Below, one piece after another: positions 7,732-13,412 of a stretch of 41,861 nucleotides of DNA. Made by a program: the position numbers and the translations under genes. The notes beneath the pieces were generated by a model that worked only from the letters and a program-made list of their open reading frames with translations, did no database searches and had not been told where the DNA came from. Each line of letters opens with the position of its first letter. Positions within the stretch are counted from its first letter, which is position 1. The DNA comes from a virus, in the IMG/VR virus record IMGVR_UViG_3300027779_000055, positions 1 to 41,861 of that record. The stretch is one strand, 5' to 3'.

Positions 7732-8027
7732 TTATTTACGTTGATATCGACGAGACAATTGCTAATACCCCAGAAGATAGAAATTATAGCCTTTCAGAGC
7801 CTATTGTAGAAAATATTCAGAAAGTTAATAAGTACTACGATGAAGGACACACTATAGTATACTGGACCGCCCGCGGCAGTGGTACAGGCCTTGACTGGTT
7901 TAATGTTACCAAAGACCAGCTTACTGCCTGGGGTGCAAAACATCACGAATTAAAGCTCGGTAAACCCGTCTATGATCTGTTTATAGATGATAAAGCTATT
8001 AACAGCTATACATGGGAAAAGACATGA
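7728..8027 (+). CDS. Second EcbF/BcbF-type HAD phosphatase
   Basis: This 99-residue protein has HAD motif I VDIDET (D6 and D8), WTARGSGTG near residue 46 as motif II, and GKPVYDLFIDDKAIN near the end as motifs III/IV. It aligns by eye with the phosphatase at 2362-2736 through the shared pattern TARG, then QLxxWGxKxHxLxxGK, then YDLxIDDKA, so the two are paralogues or independently acquired members of one group. It overlaps the ketoisomerase by ATGA and is the last gene of the operon; a 63-base gap follows. A role in removing phosphate from a sugar-phosphate intermediate is inferred. It is slightly shorter than its paralogue at both the N-terminal region after motif I and the C-terminus. Confidence 0.8.
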   Translation: MIIYVDIDETIANTPEDRNYSLSEPIVENIQKVNKYYDEGHTIVYWTARGSGTGLDWFNVTKDQLTAWGAKHHELKLGKPVYDLFIDDKAINSYTWEKT

Positions 8028-8077
8028 GCAACAAACGAAACTGCATTAATTTGCAACAACACCTAACCATAAAACAT

Positions 8078-8092
8078 AAAGGAGTATATTAT
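8078..8092 (+). promoter_or_regulatory. Translation-initiation element shared with the second hub gene
   Basis: The 15-base string AAAGGAGTATATTAT spans the Shine-Dalgarno and start of the 57-residue protein, and is repeated exactly at 11192-11206 ahead of the second hub-like gene. It lies in one of the few intergenic gaps of this window (8028-8090). A similar ATAAAACRTA string precedes it at 8069-8078 and the other copy at 11165-11174. It is a strong ribosome binding site; whether it is part of a promoter region is uncertain. Confidence 0.5.
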
Positions 8093-8264
8093 GGCCACAA
8101 CAAACAACAAAGAACTTGATGAGAAAGTAACAAGTTTAAACTTAAGATTAAGTAACCTCAAGGATGAAATCACGGAACTTCGCGGCGAATTAAACCGATT
8201 TAAAGCGGATGTGTCATCAGACGTAAAAGTGCTTTCAACCGTAATCAGCGGTAAGAAGAAGTAA
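8091..8264 (+). CDS. 57-residue coiled-coil protein
   Basis: The ATG at 8091 follows AAAGGAG with a 7-base spacer, one of the best ribosome binding sites in the window, and the frame ends at TAA 8262-8264. The product is hydrophilic and heptad-like (LDEKVTSLNLRLSNLKDEI, then ELRGELNRF), so it is predicted to form a helical coiled coil from about residue 9 to 50, with a Lys-rich end. It has no membrane segment, no cysteine and no recognised family. It is the first gene after the sugar operon, and the next gene starts three bases after its stop. Its size and context suggest a small phage accessory or structural-assembly factor; no specific function is claimed. Confidence 0.7.
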   Translation: MATTNNKELDEKVTSLNLRLSNLKDEITELRGELNRFKADVSSDVKVLSTVISGKKK

Positions 8265-8267
8265 CAA

Positions 8268-8498
8268 ATGGAAACCGAAGCAATACAAAATAAACTAAGA
8301 CTCTCTAATCAAGCATTAGGGGCAGTCATGATGGCTCTTCAGGAGTCACTCTTAAATGAAATGGACATTGTTCCTATTTTAAAGGGGTTCGAACTCGTAG
8401 ACTCCGAAGGTGGATTAGTAGTCACTAACCCGCCGACAGTCAGAGTCTCGACTGAGGAAAACATATCTGAACAAGACCTGCTTAATATGGTAAAATAA
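8268..8498 (+). CDS. Small protein of unknown function (76 aa)
   Basis: It starts three bases after the coiled-coil gene and ends in TAATG shared with the zinc-ribbon gene, a tight arrangement that supports it as a real gene. The N-terminal half is helical (IQNKLRLSNQALGAVMMALQ). It is followed by a short strand region, FELVDSEGGLVVTNPPTVRV, and an acidic tail. No family is recognised and there is no membrane segment or metal motif. It belongs to the run of small genes ahead of the late sigma factor. Confidence 0.65.
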   Translation: METEAIQNKLRLSNQALGAVMMALQESLLNEMDIVPILKGFELVDSEGGLVVTNPPTVRVSTEENISEQDLLNMVK

Positions 8499-8749
8499 TG
8501 CCAAAGTACTATTATCATTGTAATACTTGCCATTGTAATTTTTTTGCGTATCATATGATATCAGAGCGCCAGGAAGACTGCAGCGAATGTGGACTTCCTG
8601 ATATCTCTAAACTTTTGACAAAACCGCTATATTTTGATAAGAAAGTGAAAAAGAATGCAACTGGCGAAGTAACTAAAAAATACATTGATGATAATAAAAG
8701 GATCTTAGAAGATATGAAAAAAGAAGTGAAAGGCGAAACATATGACTAA
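8498..8749 (+). CDS. FmdB-like zinc-ribbon protein
   Basis: This 83-residue protein begins MPKYYYHCNTC, very like the MPxYEYxC opening of FmdB-family putative regulatory proteins. Two CxxC pairs (C8/C11 and C28/C31, the latter in DCSECGLPD) should form one zinc ribbon. After the ribbon, KLLTKPLYF fits the family's short strand, and the C-terminal half is a charged helix. FmdB-like ribbons occur widely in bacteria and phages and are generally of unproven function, presumed to bind nucleic acid or protein. The start overlaps the upstream stop by one base (TAATG), and the stop is overlapped by the next gene. Confidence 0.75.
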   Translation: MPKYYYHCNTCHCNFFAYHMISERQEDCSECGLPDISKLLTKPLYFDKKVKKNATGEVTKKYIDDNKRILEDMKKEVKGETYD

Positions 8750-9086
8750 ATTAGAAATTGTTCTTATTTGCGTATCTACTATTTCAATTTTATTGAATAT
8801 TGGAGTTTTTGCCTATGCCAGAGCATGCGTTGGGCAGTTATTATCTGTTTCAGAAGAGTTTGGAGATTTAAAAGAACTAATAAGTAATTTTTCTTCACAC
8901 CTTTCTGAAGTATATAAACTAGAAATGTTTTATGGAGATCAAACTCTGCAAAGCTTGGTCAAACATGCAAAGTCCTTGGACGAACAACTCGAAACATTCG
9001 AGTATATTTATAGCCTAACAGAAGAAGAATCGACAGAAGAACTAACAGAAGAAGAATTATTAAATGATCTCACAACTACCGACTAG
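8742..9086 (+). CDS. Small single-pass membrane protein of unknown function
   Basis: This 114-residue protein opens with an N-terminal hydrophobic segment (about residues 5-25, EIVLICVSTISILLNIGVFAY) followed by a helical region and a Glu-rich tail (EEESTEELTEEELL). The topology looks like an anchored protein with a soluble coiled domain. It overlaps the zinc-ribbon gene by 8 bases and the sigma gene by 23 bases, so it is translationally coupled to both. No family is recognised. It could be an inner-membrane factor or an Rz/spanin-like protein, but no lysis partner is visible nearby. Confidence 0.65.
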   Translation: MTKLEIVLICVSTISILLNIGVFAYARACVGQLLSVSEEFGDLKELISNFSSHLSEVYKLEMFYGDQTLQSLVKHAKSLDEQLETFEYIYSLTEEESTEELTEEELLNDLTTTD

Positions 9087-9774
9087 AAAAACTAGAGCAA
9101 AAAGAAGAAAAAATCATTATTTTACAAAAGTTCATGAAGACGCAATCATTAGATATGCACAAACAACCTGTATTAAAGAGCGAACCGATCTTTACGTAAA
9201 TTATATTGCCCCCGCTTTTAATGAAATGGTGGACAAGATTGTGTTTACGTACAAATTCACTAATTTGCCAAATATAGATTATTTACGTGATGAATGCAAG
9301 ATATGGTTAATGACCATACTTGACAAATATGATTCCACTAAGGGCTCAAAAGCCTTTTCTTATTTTAGTGTAATTACCAAAAATTGGTTTATTCATAAAG
9401 TAAAAAGACAGCAGAAACGCAATAAGCGAGAAGTTGATTTTGATAATATTGCTAAGCATTATGAAGAAGAATACTTGTCGACTGATGATTCTTATTTAAA
9501 AGATAGAGAAGTTGCTGAATTTTGGAACACATTTTATACAGAGCTTGATTCGTGGGATGAATCCCAAATGAAAGATAATGATCTGAGAGTGTACAAGGCA
9601 ATCAATATTTTATTTGAATCAAAAGACGATATTGAAATTTTCAACAAGAAAGCTATTTATCTTTACCTGCGCGAGATTACGGGTCTAAATACAAAACAGA
9701 TCGTAAACTCGCTCAAGAAATTTAGAAAAAAATATACTAATTTTAAAATTGATTGGGAGAACGGTGAATTGTGA
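9064..9774 (+). CDS. T4 gp55-like late-transcription sigma factor
   Basis: This 236-residue basic protein has a sigma region 2-like core. Around residues 75-125 it reads DECKIWLMTILDKYDSTKG, then KAFSYFSVITKNWFIHKVKRQQKRNKRE, the pattern of gp55-type phage sigma factors (yDxxKG.kaFsYF...NW). No clear region 4 helix-turn-helix is seen, as expected for gp55, which relies on a sliding-clamp co-activator instead. It is longer than T4 gp55 (185 residues), with extra N-terminal basic residues and a C-terminal extension. Its location just before the tail genes suggests it directs their late transcription by host RNA polymerase. The start is weakly supported by its RBS and overlaps the previous gene by 23 bases. 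Confidence 0.75.
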   Translation: MISQLPTRKTRAKRRKNHYFTKVHEDAIIRYAQTTCIKERTDLYVNYIAPAFNEMVDKIVFTYKFTNLPNIDYLRDECKIWLMTILDKYDSTKGSKAFSYFSVITKNWFIHKVKRQQKRNKREVDFDNIAKHYEEEYLSTDDSYLKDREVAEFWNTFYTELDSWDESQMKDNDLRVYKAINILFESKDDIEIFNKKAIYLYLREITGLNTKQIVNSLKKFRKKYTNFKIDWENGEL

Positions 9775-10070
9775 GCGACAAAAATATAGATAATTTGATT
9801 ACTGAAGCGCTAGATAATATCAGGAACGATCGTAAAGTCGCAAGAGAATTTCTAAATGAAATTGCAAATCAAATTGCGGCCGATGCCGAACAAAATAAGT
9901 ATCTAAGCCCTGTCGCAGCAAAGCATATAGAGACCATGCAGCGTTCCAATGAACAATTGGTAAAAATAATTGGTATCAAACAAAAAGACAAAGACAAGAC
10001 CCTTGACTTATCAGAAGATGATAAGTCAAGTTTATACGATATAATCCAGGGAAATCCCGCCAATGGCTAG
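9771..10070 (+). CDS. Small protein of unknown function (99 aa)
   Basis: This starts with GTG in a GTGA overlap with the sigma factor stop and ends by overlapping the first hub-like gene by 8 bases. The product is highly charged and helical (LITEALDNIRNDRKVAREFLNEI, and later AAKHIETMQRSNEQLVKIIG), with a Lys/Asp-rich segment KQKDKDKTLDLSEDDKSS. The size and helical charge pattern could suit a small terminase-like or DNA-binding phage protein, but no motif proves that. Only its existence and its co-transcription with the sigma factor and tail genes are well supported. Confidence 0.6.
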   Translation: MSDKNIDNLITEALDNIRNDRKVAREFLNEIANQIAADAEQNKYLSPVAAKHIETMQRSNEQLVKIIGIKQKDKDKTLDLSEDDKSSLYDIIQGNPANG

Positions 10071-11160
10071 GGACTATATAGATTGGACTGAATTTGATTC
10101 CCCTATGGCCTCGTTGGATTTAGTTAAAAATTCAATTAAAGAATCAATTGAATATGATGCCTATGGAAAGAAGAAAAACTTTAAAGCTATTGTTCTTACC
10201 CCGGCAAAAAGAATCGGCGCCGTCGAGGCGAAAGCTTTGGGAATCCCGGGAAAAGAGGGTATGACATTCCAAAGTCCGGCCTTCAAATTTAAAATCAGGA
10301 TCGTAGAAGATAATTCTCCGCATATATTACTTCCTGATCCCTGTAATTTAGCAGTCAATGCAGACAGAAGATTTGTTGAATCCATAATTGAATTACATAC
10401 GGATGTAGTATTTTTCAGGACTAACGGTCTACAACCCCCGGGCGCCGGCGATCTCATTGAAATAAAACTAATTAAAAACGATTTTTCTTATGATCTGCAA
10501 AAAGCAGAGTTTGTAAAAGTAATAGCTAGAAATTCAAGCCCGGAGACATTTTTGAGTGATAAAGGCTGCACCTTGATGTTCGATAAATTTGAGAACTTAG
10601 AAGCTTTTACTTCCACTAATGCACCAACCATCAATTCACCATCCGGCAACAATCTGGTTATAAGTACATCCGATTCTGGTAATCCATTATTAATATACTT
10701 TTATCCCGGTGTTGGTTACGGAACGCAGCCTTATGTCAAGAAAGTTATAGAGGGGCTAAATATTGGCCCCAATACTATAATAATTCTTGGAGAAACAAAC
10801 AGGACATCTTTCAGTAGTATGGAAGAAACAGCTAAAGCAGCGCTGCAGGGAAAAAACCCAAGTTCAGTTAAAGTTGGTGGCTGGTCTGGTGGTGCGATTG
10901 GGCTTGCAAGTGCATTGGGTTCCGGACAACCGTTTAATGCTATAATATATGGAGATCCATCGCCGCCAGCCCTGATTGGTAAAGCCCATCGCGATGCAAA
11001 AATGTATTATAATCCTACCAACTGGAAAGGAGACCTCATACATTTGGGCGAAAAACAAAAGACCCTAGCCGCAGAGATGGGCTCCCGCGCCGAGCTTCTT
11101 TCTGAAAATCATAATCAAATTCTTACAAAGACATTAAAAGAATTAATAGGAATAGGGTAA
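10063..11160 (+). CDS. Baseplate hub-like protein with C-terminal serine-hydrolase domain
   Basis: This 365-residue protein is built from two parts. The first ~185 residues are shared with the next gene (opening DYIDWTEFDSPMASLDL, then IPGKEGMTFQSPAFKFKIRI, PPGAGD and NDFSYDLQKAEFV) and look beta-rich, consistent with an OB-fold-like module as in the central hub/spike of contractile tails. The rest resembles an alpha/beta-hydrolase: a strand LLIYFYPGVGYG near 214, the nucleophile elbow GGWSGG with S275, a following strand ending in YGDPSPP (D298) and a late His (H327 in IHLGEKQ or H350 in SENHNQ). Membership of the triad beyond S275 is provisional. It may cleave an ester or amide on the host envelope during entry. 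It overlaps the upstream gene by 8 bases. Confidence 0.7.
   Translation: MARDYIDWTEFDSPMASLDLVKNSIKESIEYDAYGKKKNFKAIVLTPAKRIGAVEAKALGIPGKEGMTFQSPAFKFKIRIVEDNSPHILLPDPCNLAVNADRRFVESIIELHTDVVFFRTNGLQPPGAGDLIEIKLIKNDFSYDLQKAEFVKVIARNSSPETFLSDKGCTLMFDKFENLEAFTSTNAPTINSPSGNNLVISTSDSGNPLLIYFYPGVGYGTQPYVKKVIEGLNIGPNTIIILGETNRTSFSSMEETAKAALQGKNPSSVKVGGWSGGAIGLASALGSGQPFNAIIYGDPSPPALIGKAHRDAKMYYNPTNWKGDLIHLGEKQKTLAAEMGSRAELLSENHNQILTKTLKELIGIG
10474..10514 (+). repeat. 41-base exact repeat, copy 1
   Basis: This stretch inside the first hub-like gene is identical by eye to 11619-11659 in the second. It encodes the conserved end of the shared N-terminal module (KNDFSYDLQKAEFV). The surrounding module is only partly conserved, with another near-identical block at 10351-10414. 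Confidence 0.8.
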
Positions 11161-11191
11161 ACTAATAAAACGTATATGGTGATATTTACTG

Positions 11192-11206
11192 AAAGGAGTA
11201 TATTAT
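11192..11206 (+). promoter_or_regulatory. Translation-initiation element, second copy
   Basis: AAAGGAGTATATTAT precedes the ATG at 11208 and exactly repeats 8078-8092. It lies in the 47-base gap after the first hub-like gene, which also holds ATAAAACGTA (11165-11174) and GATATTTACT (11181-11190). A GATATTTATT string occurs similarly ahead of the gene at 40212, so the gap may contain a late promoter; that part is speculative. Confidence 0.45.
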
Positions 11207-11207
11207 A

Positions 11208-12359
11208 ATGGCTAGAAATTATCTAGACTGGACCGAATTTGATTCTCCGATGGCATCATTGGACTTATTTTCGCATTCAATTAAGTCCGGAGTCAAATAT
11301 GACGCATATGGAGAACAAACCCTTTTTAAAGCAATTGTTTTAAATCCTGCAAAAAGAATTGACACTGTAGAAGCGAAATCTCTAGGCATACCAGGGAAGG
11401 AAGGTATGACATTCCAAAGCCCTGCGTATAAATTTAAAATAAGAATTGTTGAGACGAATTCTCCGCACATGCTCCTTCCCGATCCTTGTAATCTAGCAGT
11501 CAACGCAGACAGAAGATTTGTTGAATCCATAATTGAGTTACATACGGATGTAGTATTCTTTCAAACTGGACAAATAGATCCCCCGGGCGCCGGAGATATC
11601 GTAGAAGTAGAATTACATAAAAACGATTTTTCTTATGATCTGCAAAAAGCAGAGTTTGTGAGAACAATAGCAAGGAATTCAAGTGCCGCAACTTTTTTGA
11701 GTGATAAAGGTTGTACAATGACATTTGATATATTTGATAAGTTAAAAATCTTTGTTGATACACCACTTCCTCACGGCGGAACAGGGGTCAATGTGGTACC
11801 AGTGGGTTCCAATATTGCTGTATCCCAAGCCATGGCAAATTTTGTAGTCGATCTTCGAAAGCTAATATCAGCACAGCAGATTGAAATTATTTATATTACT
11901 TCCGGGGTTAGAACACCAGAAGCACAAGCAAGAGCTTTGGTCACTAAAAGAAATATTAACAAATGTAATTCAGCAATTGTTGGCAAACCCTCCGCCGGCG
12001 ACCCATGCTGGCCTATTTATAAACTGTATGCACAAAAACAATTAATCCTAGAAGGACTACAAGTTAATAACGATGTTTCGTCCATGGCGGCCGTATTCTC
12101 AAGACAAGTTGCTAATGGTAAATTTTTATCCGGACATATGACCGGCCTGGGTATTGATATGAGGACAACCAACCTTACCGAACACCAGCGCGCCATGCTT
12201 ATGAAAGCTTGTGAATCTCTTGGCGCCAAGACCGTCTATGAGACTGATCCAAAACATCTTCATCTTGGAATACCAAAATCTTATCGTGAGGGAAGCAGCA
12301 GTAATTTAGCTTCCAATACACCAACCGATTCAGCAGGTGATGAACCATCATCCGCATAA
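11208..12359 (+). CDS. Baseplate hub-like protein with C-terminal M15/LAS-type zinc peptidase domain
   Basis: This 383-residue paralogue of the preceding protein shares its first ~185 residues, then switches to a peptidoglycan peptidase domain. The zinc-site pattern is SGHMTGLGIDMR (H310 and D317) and DPKHLHLGIP (H350 and H352, the HxH). IIYITSGVRTPEAQARAL upstream matches the conserved strand and YTSGYRS-like helix of D-Ala-D-Ala carboxypeptidase/endopeptidase relatives. Such domains cut stem peptides of the cell wall, and placement on a hub-like module parallels the T4 gp5 lysozyme, which opens the peptidoglycan for the tail tube. A Ser/Pro-rich tail of about 20 residues ends the protein. 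The enzyme class is well supported; the hub role is inferred from context. Confidence 0.8.
   Translation: MARNYLDWTEFDSPMASLDLFSHSIKSGVKYDAYGEQTLFKAIVLNPAKRIDTVEAKSLGIPGKEGMTFQSPAYKFKIRIVETNSPHMLLPDPCNLAVNADRRFVESIIELHTDVVFFQTGQIDPPGAGDIVEVELHKNDFSYDLQKAEFVRTIARNSSAATFLSDKGCTMTFDIFDKLKIFVDTPLPHGGTGVNVVPVGSNIAVSQAMANFVVDLRKLISAQQIEIIYITSGVRTPEAQARALVTKRNINKCNSAIVGKPSAGDPCWPIYKLYAQKQLILEGLQVNNDVSSMAAVFSRQVANGKFLSGHMTGLGIDMRTTNLTEHQRAMLMKACESLGAKTVYETDPKHLHLGIPKSYREGSSSNLASNTPTDSAGDEPSSA
11619..11659 (+). repeat. 41-base exact repeat, copy 2
   Basis: Identical by eye to 10474-10514. A second near-identical stretch, 11495-11558 versus 10351-10414, differs at only about four positions, while other parts of the two modules have diverged. 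Confidence 0.8.
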
Positions 12360-12362
12360 AAT

Positions 12363-12384
12363 AAAGGTTAAAAAAATAACTTTT
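12363..12384 (+). terminator. Weak AT-rich hairpin, possible terminator
   Basis: In the 57-base gap after the peptidase gene, AAAGGTTA (12363-12370) can pair with TAACTTTT (12377-12384), with one G-T pair and an A6 loop. It is almost all A-T and lacks a strong U-tract, so it may be only a spacer structure. Confidence 0.2.
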
Positions 12385-12416
12385 TAATAATTACATAGTG
12401 AAAAAATGGAGAATTT

Positions 12417-13400
12417 ATGTCATTAACAGGCGATCCAGTATCAGCATATGAGCCGAAAGGCGAAACCACGGTATCGGAAGACTTAGAAAGAAATCCTGAA
12501 GCTTTAAATATGGTACCCGCAAATAGCGGACTCTATCATACAAATGTGCCAATGAGGGATTTAAAGTTTAAAATTGGTTCTGGAGAATCAGTTATAAATC
12601 ACAGGGGCTGCTATATCACCATGGGTGGTGATAGACCTGGAAGTATATTTAGTGGTTTTGGAGCAAGAGGTTTTGACGGAACTGACACCATTGATTTGTG
12701 TGTCGGCCGCGGCGCCTCAGCCCGCGGAGGAAAAGGCGTTCAAGAAGGATCCGTAGTTTCGAATATGTTTTCATCAGATGCGTCAAGAATTTATATAAGT
12801 CAATTAACTTATATTGATAAAAACTTTGGAATTGCCCAAGGTAAACACCAAAAACCGAAGCCAAGAGCAGGAATTGGTATAAAATCAGACGATATTCGAA
12901 TTATTGGCAGAAACAGTATTAAGATTGTTACCGGCCGTGGTGATGGATTCCGCGGCCATGGTTCCAGTGGTGAAACCAATGCATTGGGTGGTAAATCATC
13001 TGTTGGGCCGACAATCGAATTAATTGCTGGAAACTATGACGACTCAAAATCTGTATACGGCGGCCTATACAATACACCAGAAAGGGTTCCGTATCTGCAA
13101 TCAGCGGTTAAGGGTGAGAACCTTGTTAAAGCTTTTGAAGAATTGAATCAAATCATCGGAAATATTTGGTCTGTTGTTTACAACCAAGCTTTAATTAATG
13201 CTGGTTATACTACAGTAAACTCTGTTGATGTCTGGCGCCCATGGGTTGTGACTGCTGGTGTTCCCTATTCAATATTAATGAACAGTTATGCCCTGATGGC
13301 ATTGTGGGCAACGAGAGGCAAGATGGTTGCATGGGAACAATATTATACTCAAGACAGTGGCTATCGTTCCATAAGAAGCTCAAACGTATATTTAACTTAA
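12417..13400 (+). CDS. Spike-like virion structural protein (putative baseplate)
   Basis: This 327-residue Gly/Ser-rich protein has short beta-repeat-like segments: GIKSDDIRIIGRNSIKIVTG near residue 152 and GPTIELIAGN near 200. These recall the strand repeats of phage spike and VgrG/gp5 beta-prism tips. Glycine-dense stretches (GFGARGFDGTD, GRGASARGGKG, GRGDGFRGHGSSGE) interrupt them. The C-terminal part is different, with amphipathic helices (ENLVKAFEELNQIIGNIWSVVYNQ) and aromatic residues. It lies after the two hub-like enzymes and before the 2382-residue protein, so a place at the tail tip or baseplate is likely. The family is not recognised and the spike idea is inference. TGGAGA at 12408-12413 supports the start. 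Confidence 0.55.
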   Translation: MSLTGDPVSAYEPKGETTVSEDLERNPEALNMVPANSGLYHTNVPMRDLKFKIGSGESVINHRGCYITMGGDRPGSIFSGFGARGFDGTDTIDLCVGRGASARGGKGVQEGSVVSNMFSSDASRIYISQLTYIDKNFGIAQGKHQKPKPRAGIGIKSDDIRIIGRNSIKIVTGRGDGFRGHGSSGETNALGGKSSVGPTIELIAGNYDDSKSVYGGLYNTPERVPYLQSAVKGENLVKAFEELNQIIGNIWSVVYNQALINAGYTTVNSVDVWRPWVVTAGVPYSILMNSYALMALWATRGKMVAWEQYYTQDSGYRSIRSSNVYLT

Positions 13401-13412
13401 AAAGGCAATAAA

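Noticed and set aside
8024-8119. 31-codon frame starting ATGA at the end of the second phosphatase
   Set aside because: The product has no recognisable pattern, and it overlaps the start and ribosome binding site of the better-supported coiled-coil gene at 8091.
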